DNA of 64,000 nucleotides from Haloplanus aerogenes (GCF_003856835.1 NZ_CP034145.1:2108001-2172000); one strand, 5' to 3'. Shown: positions 50,415 to 60,215, numbered from the stretch's first letter. The notes: generated by a model not told the origin, from the letters alone. Translations and numbers: made by a program.

Positions 50415-52796
50415 ATGAAATTCCTGCCGTCGTTCGTTCGTGATAGTTATCTGAAACAGTTCGCGGCTATCGTCGCAATCGTGTTGGTCGTCGTGGCCGG
50501 CGCCGGGTTCTTCTTCCAAGGCGAGGTGACCGAAGAACTCCGCCACGAGCGACAGAACGAACTGCGGACGATTGCCGAACTGGAGGCCGACGCAGTCAGC
50601 GATTGGCTGAACCGCAACAGCGAGAAGACGCGCTTGCTCTCCGAGTTCGGAGCGGTGCGCTCCGGCGACCGGGAGCGCATCGATTCGACGCTCGACCACG
50701 AACTCGAACAGTTCGAGTCGACGCGAGCGATTCACTACGTCGACCTCGACTCCCGACAGATCGTCGAGAGCACCAGCGACGACCGCGTGGGGACGACGGT
50801 GCCCGAAGTGACGTGGGCGCACGGATCGTTCCGGATGGACGATCCCTCGGCCGTCGCGATCACCGAGGGGTACCGACAGGACGGCACCGAAGTGATCGCG
50901 TTCCTCAGCCGGATCGAGGGAACGGATCGGGCGATCATGCTGACTGCGAACGCCCGGGAGCGCGCCGACAAGTTCCGAACCCCGACCGAGTCGAGTTTCA
51001 CACAGGTGGTCGACAGTCACGGCGTCGTCGAGTTCGCCCAGAACGAGGAGGCGGCGCTCGAACCGTATCAGCACGGTGACGGACACATCCAGAAGGCGCA
51101 GAACGGCGAGACGGGCGTGATGGATATGCCCGGAAAGGATCTTGTCGTCGGCTACGCACCGGTCGAGGGCGCCGACTGGGTCGTCGTCACGCACCTGCCG
51201 CGGTCGGAGGCGTACGCGCTGGCCGGCATCGTCACGCGCGATTTCCTGTCGCTCATCGGCATCTCGCTCGCCGGCTTCCTCCTGATCGGCCTGACGCTCG
51301 GCCGCGATACGGTGACCGTGCTGGATCGCCTCACCGAGGACGCACAGTCCATCGCACAGGGGAACCTCGACGTCGAAGTCGAATCGTCCGACCGCGAGGA
51401 CGAGATCGGTGAGATGACGGCCGCGTTCGCCGAGATGCAGGACTACCTCTCGACGGTCGCGGCGCAGGCCGAAGCGGTCGCGGAGCAACGGTTCGACGCA
51501 CCGGTACTCGATCAGGAGGTGCCGGGCGCGTTTGGCGAAACCATCGACCGCATGAGCGACGACGTGGAGCGCGCACAACGCGAGGCCAAGGAGGCAAAGC
51601 AGAACGCCGAAGCGGCACGCCGAGAGGTCGAAGACCTGAACGACGATCTGGAGGCCACGGCCGAAACGTTCGGTGAGACGATGGCGGCGGCCGCCGACGG
51701 CGACCTGACCCAGCGGATGGACACGGACAGTCGGAGTGCGGCGATGGAGACCATCGCCGAGTCGTTCAACGACATGATGGCGGAGATGGAGGGGACCCTG
51801 AGCCGGATTCGGTCGTTCGCCGACGAGGTGGCGACCGCGAGCCAGCAGGTGACCGCGAGCACCGAGGAAGTTCGGAGCGCGAGCGCCGAGGTCAGCGAGT
51901 CGATTCAGGAGGTGTCGGCAGGGGCCGAACGACAGGACGAACGGCTCACGGAGATTTCGGGCGAGATGCAGAGCCTCTCGGGCGCTATCGAGGAAGTGGC
52001 GTCGTCGGCCGACGAAGTGGCGTCGACCGCCGACCGTGCCGCCGAGATCAGCGAGTCCGGGAGCGACGCGGCCGCGGATGCTATCGACGAACTGGCGCAG
52101 ATCGAAGCCCGTACCGACGAAACGGTCGACGAGGTCGTGTCGCTGGCCGAGGAGATCGACGAGATCAGCGAGATCGTCGAGTTGATCGCGGATATCGCCG
52201 AGCAGACCAACATGCTGGCGCTGAACGCCTCCATCGAGGCCGCCCGCGCCGACGTGGACGGCGACGGCTTCGCCGTCGTCGCGGACGAGATCAAGTCACT
52301 CGCCAGCGAAGCCGCCGACGCCACCGAACGGATCGACCGCCGGATCGCGGACGTGCAGGCGTCCGCGAACGGGGCCGTCGACGACATGCAGGCGATGGGC
52401 GAGGGCGTCGAACACGGCGCCGAAACCATCGACGAGGCGCTCACCTCCCTCGACGAGGTGGCCGACCACGTCGAGGATCTTCACACGGGTGTGCGTGAGA
52501 TCAGCGAGGCGACGGACGATCAGGCCGCCTCGACCGGCGACGTGGTCTCGATGCTCGACGAAGTCGAACGCGTCGCCGACCGGTCGAGCGCGGAGGCGGC
52601 GAACGTCTCCGCCGCCGCGGAGGAACAGACATCGACGCTCGCGGACGTTTCCCAGAGCGCACAGGCGCTCACGGAACAAGCCGACTCGCTTCAGGAACTA
52701 CTCGATCAGTTCACGGCCGACGCCCGGACGGTCTCGACGGACGCGACTGGAGCGACCGACGCACGCGCGTCGACGGACGGCGGCCTCGACGGCTGA
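50415..52796 (+). CDS. Methyl-accepting chemotaxis transducer (Htr family)
   Basis: 793 residues. A membrane helix (about 13-33), an extracellular sensor (about 34-270, Cache-like), and a second helix (about 276-296) are followed by HAMP (about 300-350), a second HAMP-like region (about 410-460) and the long signalling coiled coil with hairpin tip IADIAEQTNMLALNASIEAARA (near 595-616). It relays stimulus to CheA/CheW. Ligand unknown. I start at MKFLPSFVRD; the frame opens 33 nt earlier. No other che genes are nearby. Confidence 0.88.
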   Translation: MKFLPSFVRDSYLKQFAAIVAIVLVVVAGAGFFFQGEVTEELRHERQNELRTIAELEADAVSDWLNRNSEKTRLLSEFGAVRSGDRERIDSTLDHELEQFESTRAIHYVDLDSRQIVESTSDDRVGTTVPEVTWAHGSFRMDDPSAVAITEGYRQDGTEVIAFLSRIEGTDRAIMLTANARERADKFRTPTESSFTQVVDSHGVVEFAQNEEAALEPYQHGDGHIQKAQNGETGVMDMPGKDLVVGYAPVEGADWVVVTHLPRSEAYALAGIVTRDFLSLIGISLAGFLLIGLTLGRDTVTVLDRLTEDAQSIAQGNLDVEVESSDREDEIGEMTAAFAEMQDYLSTVAAQAEAVAEQRFDAPVLDQEVPGAFGETIDRMSDDVERAQREAKEAKQNAEAARREVEDLNDDLEATAETFGETMAAAADGDLTQRMDTDSRSAAMETIAESFNDMMAEMEGTLSRIRSFADEVATASQQVTASTEEVRSASAEVSESIQEVSAGAERQDERLTEISGEMQSLSGAIEEVASSADEVASTADRAAEISESGSDAAADAIDELAQIEARTDETVDEVVSLAEEIDEISEIVELIADIAEQTNMLALNASIEAARADVDGDGFAVVADEIKSLASEAADATERIDRRIADVQASANGAVDDMQAMGEGVEHGAETIDEALTSLDEVADHVEDLHTGVREISEATDDQAASTGDVVSMLDEVERVADRSSAEAANVSAAAEEQTSTLADVSQSAQALTEQADSLQELLDQFTADARTVSTDATGATDARASTDGGLDG

Positions 52797-52868
52797 ACGC
52801 GGCGGCCACCCGCTGTTCTCACCGCGAGTGATACGATTGAAGGGCATGCCCCCCCGAACACGGGTAGG

Positions 52869-53639
52869 ATGTACATCGCAGACGAGACGTGGCCCGAACT
52901 GGGCGACTACTTTTCCGACGAATCGCTGGCGCTCGTGCCTCTCGGCTCCACCGAACAGCACGGCCCTCACCTCCCACTCGCGACCGACCACCTGATCGCC
53001 GAAGCGTTCGCCCGCGAGGCCGCGGAGCGAACCGGCTACCTCTGTACCCCGACGATCAACGTCGGCGTCAGCCCCCACCACCGGCAGTTCAACGGAACGA
53101 TGTGGGTCGACGCCCCGCAGTTCCGCGACTACGTCGAGTCGTTCACCCGCAACCTCACCTACCACGGCATCGACCGCGTCATCTACGTCAACGCCCACGG
53201 CGGGAACATAGAGCATCTGCGCGAGGTGGGCCGTCGCCTCCGCGACGACGAAGAACTCTACGCCATCGAGTGGATGTGGAACGACAGCATCCCCGAACTC
53301 GTCGACGACCTGTTCGCCCAGAACGGCCCCCACGGCGGGCCGAAAGAGACGGCCATGATCCAGCACCTCCACCCGCACCTCGTCCGCGACGACCAACTGG
53401 CGGCCGCCCGCGACGGCGGCGTCCCCGACGTGGAAGCTGCGGAGACGATCAAATACGGCTCGCGCACCTTCTACGACGCCGCCGACAACACGGAAAACGG
53501 CGTCCTCGGCGACCAGACGGACGCCACCGCGGAGAAGGGCGCCCGGATGTTCGAGGAAGCGACCGACCAGCTCTGCCAGCTCTGTGAGTGGCTGGCCGAC
53601 CAGCGGTTCGAGAATCTGATGCCGAAACCGCACGTGTAG
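52869..53639 (+). CDS. Creatininase-family amidohydrolase
   Basis: 256 residues. VPLGSTEQHGPHLPLATDHLIAE holds metal-binding Glu, His and Asp; GVSPHHRQFNGTMWV, YVNAHGGNIEHLRE and HGGPKETAMI complete the creatininase signature. In archaea one member (ArfB) removes formate from a riboflavin/F420 precursor; that is a plausible role in an organism using F420, but no flavin gene is adjacent. Confidence 0.8.
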   Translation: MYIADETWPELGDYFSDESLALVPLGSTEQHGPHLPLATDHLIAEAFAREAAERTGYLCTPTINVGVSPHHRQFNGTMWVDAPQFRDYVESFTRNLTYHGIDRVIYVNAHGGNIEHLREVGRRLRDDEELYAIEWMWNDSIPELVDDLFAQNGPHGGPKETAMIQHLHPHLVRDDQLAAARDGGVPDVEAAETIKYGSRTFYDAADNTENGVLGDQTDATAEKGARMFEEATDQLCQLCEWLADQRFENLMPKPHV

Positions 53640-53682
53640 CGGTCACCGGCGCAGCGAACGCTGCACCGCCGTGTGCGATACG

Positions 53683-53690
53683 GCTATATG
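53683..53690 (+). promoter_or_regulatory. TATA box of tspO
   Basis: GCTATATG ends 23 nt before the GTG at 53714, supporting that GTG as the start of a leaderless message. Confidence 0.5.
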
Positions 53691-53713
53691 TCAATGAATA
53701 CTACAGTCGGGCA

Positions 53714-54229
53714 GTGTCGATCCTGACCACGCTCCGTCGCCTGCCCGACAGACGCCCGCGACTCTCGCTGGTTCTCGCCGTCATCGCGGTGGAACTCGTC
53801 GGCGCGTCGGGCGCCGTCTTCACCGCCCGCGGCCTCACCCCGTGGTACGGCACGCTCCAGCGACCGGCGCTCGCGCCGCCGAACTGGGTGTTCGGGCCGG
53901 TCTGGACGGTGCTGTTCGCGCTCATGGGTATCGCGGTGTGGCTGGTCTGGCGGCGACTGCACGGGTCGGCGGCCGACCGCCGCGCCCGGGTCGCACTCGC
54001 CGTCTTCGCGATCCACTTCGTCGCCAACCTCGCGTGGTCGGCCGCCTTCTTCGGCCTCCAGTCGGTCGACCTTGGCCTGGCCGTGATCCTCGTCCTCCTG
54101 GCGTTGATCCTGCTCACGATCCGAGCGTTCGCCTGGGTCGACCGCCGGGCGGCGCTCTTGCTGGTGCCGTACCTCCTCTGGGTGTGTTTCGCGGCCTACC
54201 TCAACTACCGGTTCTGGGTGTTGAACTGA
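53714..54229 (+). CDS. tspO: TspO/MBR family tryptophan-rich sensory protein
   Basis: 171 residues, five membrane helices. [23 protein letters not shown] and [12 protein letters not shown] with [10 protein letters not shown] are family signatures; conserved Trp and Arg/Pro residues line the porphyrin pocket. It binds tetrapyrroles or cholesterol-like ligands and modulates pigment-related regulation. Start is GTG 53714 because no ATG is in frame after the TATA box. Confidence 0.85.
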   Translation: MSILTTLRRLPDRRPRLSLVLAVIAVELVGASGAVFTARGLTPWYGTLQRPALAPPNWVFGPVWTVLFALMGIAVWLVWRRLHGSAADRRARVALAVFAIHFVANLAWSAAFFGLQSVDLGLAVILVLLALILLTIRAFAWVDRRAALLLVPYLLWVCFAAYLNYRFWVLN

Positions 54230-54312
54230 ACGGTCGGCCGTACGTCGATAGTACGACCGCACGACGCCGCCCCTTCGCCATCCTTTTGGCCTCGCACCCC
54301 CACCCACGAGCT

Positions 54313-54711
54313 ATGTTTGGTGGCGGCGGCATGAACCCGCGAAAGATGAAACAGATGATGAAACAGATGGGCATCGACGTGACCGAACTCGATGCCGAGG
54401 AGGTCGTCATCCGGACGGCCGACGAGGAACTCGTCTTCTCCGACGTGCAAGTGACGCGCATGGACGCGCAGGGTCAGGAGACGTACCAGGTCGTCGGCGA
54501 GCCCGAGGTTCGGGAGGCCGGTGAGGCAGCTGGCGCCGTCGAATCGGCTGACGAGGCCGACGAGGCCGACGAGAGTGGCGACGACGACGCCATCCCCGAG
54601 GACGACGTGGAACTCGTCGCGACCCGTGCTGGCGCGAGCAAGTCGGACGCGCGCGAGGCCCTCGAAGCCGAGGACGGCGACCTGGCGGCGGCCATCGCCC
54701 GACTGGAGTGA
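54313..54711 (+). CDS. nac: Nascent polypeptide-associated complex alpha-type protein
   Basis: 132 residues. [21 protein letters not shown] opens the NAC beta-barrel; [32 protein letters not shown] follows in parts; after an acidic linker the C-terminal UBA domain is [22 protein letters not shown]. It binds nascent chains at the ribosome exit as a homodimer. Its TGA overlaps the GTG of the methyltransferase gene. Confidence 0.92.
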   Translation: MFGGGGMNPRKMKQMMKQMGIDVTELDAEEVVIRTADEELVFSDVQVTRMDAQGQETYQVVGEPEVREAGEAAGAVESADEADEADESGDDDAIPEDDVELVATRAGASKSDAREALEAEDGDLAAAIARLE

Positions 54712-55445
54712 CGCCGACGTTCCTGCTGGTCCACGGCGACCGGGAGTATCTCCGGGCGCCCGGCGAGGAACTCCAGACCGACCTCGGCGTGTTGACGGTC
54801 CCCGACGACGCCGAACCCGGCGACCGACTGGAGACGCATCTGGGCGACGAGTTCGTCGTCCGCGACCCACGCGGCCCAGACCTGTTCGACCACTTCGAAC
54901 GGACGGGCGCGCCGATGATGCCTCGAGATATCGGACTCGTCGTCGGCTTCACCGGCGCGGCGGCGGGTGACCGCGTCCTCGATGCGGGGACCGGCACCGG
55001 CGTCCTCGCGGCCTACCTCGGTCGCCTCGACGCAGACGTGGTGACCTACGAGCGCGACGCGGAGTTCGCCGAGGTGGCCCGGGAGAACATGCGGCTCGCG
55101 GGCGTCGCGGAGACGGTGGACGTGCGGACGGGCGACGTACTGGAGTCGATGGGGACACTCGTCGACGGGCCGGGGTTCGACATCCTCACCCTCGATACGG
55201 AGGACGCGCCAGCCGTGGTCCGCCGAGCGCCCGACCTCCTCGTGAGCGGCGGCTTCGTCGTCGTCTACTCGCCGTTCGTCGAGGGGTCGCGCGCGGCCGT
55301 CGAGGCCGCCGCGGACGCGGGGCTGACCGACGTGACGACTCACGAGACGATTCAGCGGCGGATGAAATTCGACGACCGAGGGTCGCGCCCCGACACCCGG
55401 GGCGTCGGCCACACGGGGTATCTCACCGTCGCGCGGTGGGAGTAG
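54708..55445 (+). CDS. trmI: tRNA (adenine-N1) methyltransferase, TrmI family
   Basis: 245 residues. A short N-terminal beta domain precedes [37 protein letters not shown] (in parts), the SAM-binding motif I with [25 protein letters not shown] is motif [13 protein letters not shown] and [13 protein letters not shown] complete it. Archaeal TrmI makes m1A at positions 57/58 of tRNA. Co-translated with NAC (GTGA overlap), a pairing I recall in other Halobacteria. Confidence 0.85.
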   Translation: MTPTFLLVHGDREYLRAPGEELQTDLGVLTVPDDAEPGDRLETHLGDEFVVRDPRGPDLFDHFERTGAPMMPRDIGLVVGFTGAAAGDRVLDAGTGTGVLAAYLGRLDADVVTYERDAEFAEVARENMRLAGVAETVDVRTGDVLESMGTLVDGPGFDILTLDTEDAPAVVRRAPDLLVSGGFVVVYSPFVEGSRAAVEAAADAGLTDVTTHETIQRRMKFDDRGSRPDTRGVGHTGYLTVARWE

Positions 55446-55488
55446 GCGCCGTCGGCGTCGCTCCCACGCACCGGGAGCCCGACCGACT

Positions 55489-55496
55489 GTATAAGT
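55489..55496 (+). promoter_or_regulatory. TATA box for the gene pair at 55520
   Basis: TGTATAAG ends 24 nt before the ATG at 55520, giving a leaderless transcript for the two small overlapping genes. Confidence 0.5.
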
Positions 55497-55519
55497 GCGT
55501 GGCTTCCGAATCGACATTC

Positions 55520-55753
55520 ATGAGTCGGGAGCGCGGCGCGGACATCGACGACGTGCGGACGTGGCCCGAACTGGCGGTCGGTCTCTACGAACGCCTCACG
55601 GGTCGTGGCGCCGAAATCACCTACGAGTTCGACGACCTGGAGATACGGGTGCCGGACCGGATGGGACCGGACGCCGACCACGCCCGCTGGCGACTCGACG
55701 GCACGGTTCGCATCAGGACCCGCGAACGCGTCGGCGACGGCGACGACGAGTGA
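55520..55753 (+). CDS. Small haloarchaeal protein of unknown function
   Basis: 77 residues. DIDDVRTWPELAVGLYERLTGRGAEITYEFDDLEIRVPD (in parts) suggests a helix then beta strands; the remainder is acidic and charged. I recall a short gene of this type in other Halobacteria. Its TGA overlaps the GTG start of the next gene, so the pair is probably co-translated. Confidence 0.65.
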   Translation: MSRERGADIDDVRTWPELAVGLYERLTGRGAEITYEFDDLEIRVPDRMGPDADHARWRLDGTVRIRTRERVGDGDDE

Positions 55754-56100
55754 CTGACCTCGACCGGGCGCTGGATATCGACGCCGATCTGACTCTCACC
55801 GTCGACGAGGCGACAGTATCGATCCGGGGGTACGGCGACCTCGTCGTCGTCGCCGCGCCGTCGCTCGCGGTGTTGCGGACGCTGATCGACGGCGGCCCGC
55901 CCCTCCCCGACCGGTCGCATCTCGTCGCAGGCCTGCGCGACGCGGACGTGACCCTCGACGTGCGGGTGCGCGGCCGGAGCGTCGCGCGGGCGGGGCCCGG
56001 ATACGACCCCGGACCACTCTCCCGCGCCCTCGGCGTCGCCCCTGCCCGTATCAGCCTCGGCGGCCTCCTTCTCGCGGCGCTGACCGAGTGGCGGGCGTGA
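55750..56100 (+). CDS. Small haloarchaeal protein of unknown function
   Basis: 116 residues beginning at GTG. Alternating hydrophobic stretches LTLTVDEATVSIRGYGDLVVVAAPSLAVL (in parts) and VTLDVRVRGRSVARAGPG give a predicted beta-rich fold; the C-terminus LGGLLLAALTEWRA is a hydrophobic helix. No family recognised. Partner of the upstream 77-residue gene. Confidence 0.65.
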   Translation: MTDLDRALDIDADLTLTVDEATVSIRGYGDLVVVAAPSLAVLRTLIDGGPPLPDRSHLVAGLRDADVTLDVRVRGRSVARAGPGYDPGPLSRALGVAPARISLGGLLLAALTEWRA

Positions 56101-56682
56101 TCACGCAATTCCGCGGAGCAACGCGAACAGGTCCGACCGGAACGCCGACGGATCGAGGCAGTCGCGGAGCGCGTCGGCCGTCTCGTCGTCGGTCGCGTCG
56201 ACGACGCCGGTCGGGTAGGCGCCGCCGGCCAGCCGAAACGCCCGATCCGGCGCCCACACCGCGAGCCAGCCGTCGACCGAGAGCGTGACGCTGTCCACGG
56301 GACAGCGAGAGTCGTAGCCGAACAGGCGGGCCTCGTGGTCGCCGATCCGGAGCATGCGGCGCTCGACGCGGTCGACGGCGTCGAATCCGCGGTCGCCAAG
56401 GCGGTTGGCGAAGCCGCGACTCGCCTGCGCGGCGACGAGGCCCCGGAGCGCGCCAGTCACCGGCGGCTGGGGCGTGAGTTCGAGTCGGGCGGCGAGGAAG
56501 AACCGCCAGCTTCGGTCGACGCCGGCCCGTTCGCGGATGCGCGCTCGGAGGTAGTCGTCCTCGTAGCGCAGGAGTCGTGCGGTGACGGTGACGCCGGCAG
56601 CCGAGAAGAGCGTCTCCGTCGTGTCGTCGGCGCGGCGCCAGTCCGTGAGCAGGTCGTCGGGGACCGACGGCGGGTCGACCAT
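56101..56682 (-). CDS. Haloarchaeal protein of unknown function
   Basis: 193 residues. RYEDDYLRARIRERAGVDRSWRFFLAARLELTP (in parts) and GYDSRCPVDSVTLSVDGWLAVWAPDRAFRLAGG (in parts) look like a conserved core; no signal or membrane span. CTAAATATG at about 56707 reversed gives a TATA box 25-30 nt upstream of the ATG. It ends directly against the stop of the opposite-strand gene at 56100. Confidence 0.65.
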   Translation of the reverse strand: MVDPPSVPDDLLTDWRRADDTTETLFSAAGVTVTARLLRYEDDYLRARIRERAGVDRSWRFFLAARLELTPQPPVTGALRGLVAAQASRGFANRLGDRGFDAVDRVERRMLRIGDHEARLFGYDSRCPVDSVTLSVDGWLAVWAPDRAFRLAGGAYPTGVVDATDDETADALRDCLDPSAFRSDLFALLRGIA

Positions 56683-56800
56683 CTCGCCTACACTGACTCG
56701 GCGGCGGCTAAATATGTTGGTCCGACAGCGAGGGACCGGCGACGCGTCGGGGAATAGGAGTTATCGGCGCCGTTGAAATACTCAGTTACTGGTCGGGTGG

Positions 56801-56824
56801 TGAATACAGAGCGCGTATTCATCA
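56801..56824 (-). repeat. Cassette-border repeat copy 1
   Basis: Minus strand TGATGAAT then ACGCGCTCTGTATT, the best match to the family consensus (two differences). The plus strand here is also a perfect inverted repeat TGAATAC-N7-GTATTCA. It lies about 66 bp past the stop of the OsmC gene, pointing away from it. Confidence 0.65.
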
Positions 56825-56889
56825 CGGGCAGAGCCGAAAGCGGAGTCGGCTCACCCCATCCGGCTAGCCACGTGCAACTCCCGATCAGT

Positions 56890-57303
56890 TCAATCGAGTG
56901 TAACGTTGAGTCCAGTCTCGTGTTCGACGTTGTCAGTGACCGGACACCGCTCTTTGACGGCCGAAAGCCAAGCGTCGAGGTCAGCGTCGCCCTCCGTCTC
57001 AACCGAGAGGGATACGTCTAGTCCTTGCAGACCGGGACGGTCCTCGGAGTCCTTGCCCAGATACATCGCGTAGTTCACGTCACCCTCGACCGTTGCCTCG
57101 AGTGACACGATGTCGATATCCATGTCGCGGGCGACCATCGTCCCGGTCGAGTTGAGACAGCCCAGAACGGATCCGAGGAGATACTCGACGGGATTCACGT
57201 CGTGTCCGACGACGAACTCCCCGTCTTCAGTCGTCACTCGGGTCCGGTGCGGACTGACACGCGAAGCACTGACTTCGTAGTGTGTTAGTTTGGAATTACC
57301 CAT
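56890..57303 (-). CDS. OsmC-family protein
   Basis: 137 residues. GNSKLTHYEVSASRVSPHRTRV, then GEFVVGHDVNPVEYLLGSVLGCLNSTGTMVARDMD (in parts) with the resolving/peroxidatic Cys in the central helix, and ERCPVTDNVEHETGLNV with the second Cys. These are the two redox cysteines of OsmC/Ohr hydroperoxide reductases. It probably detoxifies organic peroxides with a thiol donor. Start at 57303, just 13 bp from repeat copy 6. Base composition is less GC-rich than upstream genes. Confidence 0.82.
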   Translation of the reverse strand: MGNSKLTHYEVSASRVSPHRTRVTTEDGEFVVGHDVNPVEYLLGSVLGCLNSTGTMVARDMDIDIVSLEATVEGDVNYAMYLGKDSEDRPGLQGLDVSLSVETEGDADLDAWLSAVKERCPVTDNVEHETGLNVTLD

Positions 57304-57316
57304 ACGAGTGTTTCGC

Positions 57317-57324
57317 TGCTGAAT
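57317..57324 (+). repeat. Cassette-border repeat copy 6 (core only)
   Basis: TGCTGAAT followed by GCAGTATAG. Only the 8-base core matches the family. It is 14 bp upstream of the OsmC start and points away from the gene, forming an outward pair with copy 1. Confidence 0.45.
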
Positions 57325-57518
57325 GCAGTATAGTTTGGGACCGACCGGTCCCCCTTCGAGCAAACCGCTGCGGGAACACCTGCCGCAAGAGCTGCGTGAA
57401 TCCACTGGCTTCGGCGTGCCGAGACCATCGGCGGCGTCCACCTGCTCATCGCCGACTCCGCTTTTATAACTGTCAGACCAGTACCACCGAAGTCGAACAG
57501 TTGCGAGCGATGTTGCGG

Positions 57519-57540
57519 CATACATAGCGCATATTCAGCA
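57519..57540 (-). repeat. Cassette-border repeat copy 2
   Basis: Minus strand TGCTGAAT then ATGCGCTATGTATG. Its plus-strand end ATATTCAGCACGCC is identical for 14 bases to the right edge of the inverted repeat at 60242. It points away from the NTF2-like gene that starts 100 bp later. Confidence 0.6.
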
Positions 57541-57639
57541 CGCCTCCCGGCTGGTCGGTCGTGTGTAATTCATTCATTGGTAACACCACCGCAGCGTGAA
57601 AATGCTACCAGTTCACACGTCTGGGCGTCCTCTGTGAGT

Positions 57640-58119
57640 ATGGAGAGCCAGCACATGAATCAATCACGTACCGAAGCAGACGAGCCCTCGAAGACAACCG
57701 CTGAAGAGGACGTCCGAGCTGCATCTGACCAGTTCTACAGTGCACTAGAAGAGATGATGAACGGGGATGCCGGTCCCATGGCGGAGATCTGGTCACACGA
57801 GGGCGACGTGACGGCCACGACCGAACTCGGTGGACGGGAGGAGGGCTGGGACGCCATCAGTGGGTCTATGGAGGGAGTCGCGGCAGCGTGTACGGATGGC
57901 ACGGCCACCCGCACGGACCAGCTCATCCGCGTCACCGGTGACCTTGCATACGAACTCTGCACCGAGTCGCTGTCGGCGACCTTAGCGGGTGAACCGATCA
58001 CCTGGGAGCACCGGGCGACGAACATCTATCGGAAGGAGGACGGCAAGTGGAAGATCGTCCACCAGCACGCCGACCGCAACCCCGAACTCGCCGAGAAAGT
58101 GGCAGACATGGATGCCTGA
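57640..58119 (+). CDS. NTF2-like (SnoaL/DUF4440-type) protein
   Basis: 159 residues. After an acidic, probably disordered stretch (1-25) the cone-shaped alpha+beta fold is marked by DQFYSALEEMMNGDAGPMAEIWSHEGDV (in parts), GGREEGWDAISGSME, and YRKEDGKWKIVHQHAD at the end. Such proteins bind or isomerise small hydrophobic molecules; the ligand is unknown. Start could also be the second Met (57655). It is in a module with the DUF5789-like gene. Confidence 0.72.
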   Translation: MESQHMNQSRTEADEPSKTTAEEDVRAASDQFYSALEEMMNGDAGPMAEIWSHEGDVTATTELGGREEGWDAISGSMEGVAAACTDGTATRTDQLIRVTGDLAYELCTESLSATLAGEPITWEHRATNIYRKEDGKWKIVHQHADRNPELAEKVADMDA

Positions 58120-58202
58120 GCGACCGACGAACGTGCGGCGTCCAGATTCGACGGCGAGTCCACCCTCAAAAAATAGCATGTCCGACCACCCAAAAATCTC
58201 CA

Positions 58203-58460
58203 ATGGCACGTAAAATTAGATTCGGTGACATTTCGACCTTGCTCGGAGACGTCAAATACCCCCTCGAACGAACTGCTGCAGCAGAAGAGTTCGCGGATGT
58301 CACGCTGGTGTTAGCCGATGGCGAGGCAGACCTCGGCAACCTAATTTCGGAGACCACCAATGAGACGTTCGACTCCGCTGCTGATATTGAGACGGCACTC
58401 CACAACGTGCTTCCACGCAGGGCTGTCGGTGAACCCTACCAATCAGACGGAGACGCATAA
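58203..58460 (+). CDS. DUF5789-like protein, module copy
   Basis: 85 residues. Same length and pattern as the gene at 60726-60983: both have LGDVKYP or ERLDYPVT, then FADVTLVLADGEADLG / FVDVTVTFADGEANLG, and end VGEP-QSDGDA. I recall this family as DUF5789 in Halobacteria, of unknown function. It follows the NTF2-like gene by 83 bp. The TAA is 43 bp before border repeat copy 3. Confidence 0.7.
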   Translation: MARKIRFGDISTLLGDVKYPLERTAAAEEFADVTLVLADGEADLGNLISETTNETFDSAADIETALHNVLPRRAVGEPYQSDGDA

Positions 58461-58503
58461 CACGGGACCAGACAGCGACCACACCGCCAGCGACGCGCGA
58501 CTC

Positions 58504-58525
58504 TGCTGAATCCACGCTCTGTATC
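58504..58525 (+). repeat. Cassette-border repeat copy 3
   Basis: TGCTGAAT then CCACGCTCTGTATC, just downstream of the DUF5789-like gene and pointing away from it, opposite in orientation to copy 2 on the other side of the module. Confidence 0.6.
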
Positions 58526-58574
58526 GGTCACGCCGATACTGACAGTTGCCCGGTAGCTCGAGAAGGTGCTGCGA

Positions 58575-58620
58575 GATACACCGCGCGTATTCAGCAGAAG
58601 GAGAGTCCTACTGAATACGC
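58575..58620. repeat. Cassette-border repeat copies 4 and 5 forming an inverted repeat
   Basis: Minus strand from 58596: TGCTGAAT then ACGCGCGGTGTATC (copy 4). Sixteen bases further right CTGAATACGC (58611-58620) is the exact complement of GCGTATTCAG (58585-58594), so the two halves can pair over 10 bp. It lies 41 bp upstream of the GCS2-like gene. Confidence 0.6.
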
Positions 58621-58661
58621 GGACCGAGGGTTCATGTGCTAACGAGTACCAAAGTAGTTTG

Positions 58662-60137
58662 ATGGACTCCCTGGCGCTCGTCCGGGCCACCCGCCGAGAG
58701 GAGGTCCACGAGGAGTTCGAACGGCGGATGACCGACCAAGCCGCGCGGCTGCGCGAAGCATTCGCTGACGGGCGGTTCGACGGAGGGTACACCCTCGGGC
58801 TCGAGTTGGAGGGCATCGCTGTCGACGGTGAGGAACGAATAGCCGCGGTTCCCGAACCCGCGTTCGGCACGGTCTGTGAACGCGAACTCGGCCGGCACAA
58901 CGCCGAGTTGAACACGCCAGCGACGGAGTTCACTCCAGAGGGTATCGACGAGCAAGTCGCCGCCATCACCGAGCGGATCGACCGTGTGAACCGGGCGTTC
59001 AGGGACGCGGGTCGTCGGTTCGTCACCGACGGGATGTGGACGATTCCGCCACGAGGTGGCTCGCTCGCGTACCTGACCGCGGTGGACCGCGACGACGACG
59101 TTGTGATCCCGCCGAACATGGCACCGGAGCCACGGTACTACGCCCTCAACGCCGACATCATGGCCCACGGACCGGTCGAACTCGACGTGTTCGGCTGTCG
59201 ACGCACGTTCCCCACTATCCTGGTCGAATCCCTGGCCACGTCGATGCAGATACACCTCCAGATGCCAACCTGCGAATTTCCGAACTACTTCAACGTCGCG
59301 CTCCGGACCCTCGGGCCGGTCCTCGCGCTGTCGACGAACGCCCCCTTCCTGCCACCGGATCTCTACGATGTGGATGATCCCGAGGTGGTGCTCGATGGTC
59401 CCGTCGAACACCGACTCCCCGTATTCGAAGCGATGAACGTGGGCGATCCGGGGAAGGTCCGGTTCCCACGGGATATCGAATCTCCCGTCGACGTCGTCGA
59501 GCGAGTGGTCGACGACCGCCGGTGTGCGCCGTACCTCCGCGAGTGGACCACGGACGCCCCTCGAGAGGGATTCGTCGACGAGTTCTGGGAGTTCTTGCAC
59601 GGACAGGGAACGTGCTGGCGGTGGGTGCGCCCCGTCCTCGGACCCGAGGGACCACGCATCGAGTACCGCCCGCTGGCGTCCCAACCGGGAGTCGATGACG
59701 TGGTCGGGTTGCAGGCGCTGGTCGTCGGCGTGATTCACGGCGTCGTCGCGACTGACCACCCGCTGCCCTCCCTGCCGTGGTCCGCGGCAAAGGAGTCGCT
59801 GTACGCCGCGGCGCGTGATGGCCTCGACGCCGATCTGGCGTGGGTCATCCGCGACGGCGACCGGACTACCGACCTCACCGTAATCTACGACGAAGTGTTC
59901 GAGCTGGCCCGCCGTGGACTCGAGGACCGCGGACTCGAACCGGCCCACATCGACGAGTTACTCGGGCCCGTCGCGGCCCGGTGGGATGCCCGGACGACCC
60001 CCAGCACGTGGAAACGGCGGCAGGTCCGCGACCGGATCGAGGCGGGCGAGGACCTCTCGGACGCGATAACCGGGATGCAACGCGAGTACATCCGACGAGC
60101 CGAGGCGACCGATTCCTTCGCCGAGTGGCTCGAATGA
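58662..60137 (+). CDS. GCS2-like carboxylate-amine ligase family protein, module copy
   Basis: 491 residues, paralogous to the protein at 19789-21336: shared segments include [46 protein letters not shown] and [10 protein letters not shown]. The acidic residues expected to bind metal and substrate are kept in ELEGI, HNAEL and IEYRP. It may ligate an amino acid to an amine or thiol; substrate unknown. The two paralogs look less than half identical, so this is not a recent duplication. It stands alone between border repeats. Confidence 0.65.
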   Translation: MDSLALVRATRREEVHEEFERRMTDQAARLREAFADGRFDGGYTLGLELEGIAVDGEERIAAVPEPAFGTVCERELGRHNAELNTPATEFTPEGIDEQVAAITERIDRVNRAFRDAGRRFVTDGMWTIPPRGGSLAYLTAVDRDDDVVIPPNMAPEPRYYALNADIMAHGPVELDVFGCRRTFPTILVESLATSMQIHLQMPTCEFPNYFNVALRTLGPVLALSTNAPFLPPDLYDVDDPEVVLDGPVEHRLPVFEAMNVGDPGKVRFPRDIESPVDVVERVVDDRRCAPYLREWTTDAPREGFVDEFWEFLHGQGTCWRWVRPVLGPEGPRIEYRPLASQPGVDDVVGLQALVVGVIHGVVATDHPLPSLPWSAAKESLYAAARDGLDADLAWVIRDGDRTTDLTVIYDEVFELARRGLEDRGLEPAHIDELLGPVAARWDARTTPSTWKRRQVRDRIEAGEDLSDAITGMQREYIRRAEATDSFAEWLE

Positions 60138-60215
60138 CCGGTCGCCGTCCCGGGAGGCTTACGTCATCGATGTGAGCGAGAGTACCTGACTCTGTAACCC
60201 ACACCGGTATCGCCC

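Larger units (their letters stand above)
57304..57639. other. Intergenic region with a TATA box and two border repeats
   Basis: 336 bp between OsmC and the NTF2-like gene. It carries border repeat copy 6 (57317), the palindrome GGGACCG-AC-CGGTCCC (57337-57352), an AT-rich TTTTATAA (57462-57469) readable as a TATA box on either strand, and border copy 2 (57519-57540). Short open frames here have no homology I recognise. Confidence 0.45.

Noticed and set aside
57285-57521. Minus-strand frame of 78 codons upstream of OsmC
   Set aside because: It overlaps the OsmC start and border repeats, has no recognisable homology, and contains the likely TATA box. A transposase remnant was considered but no transposase motif is visible.
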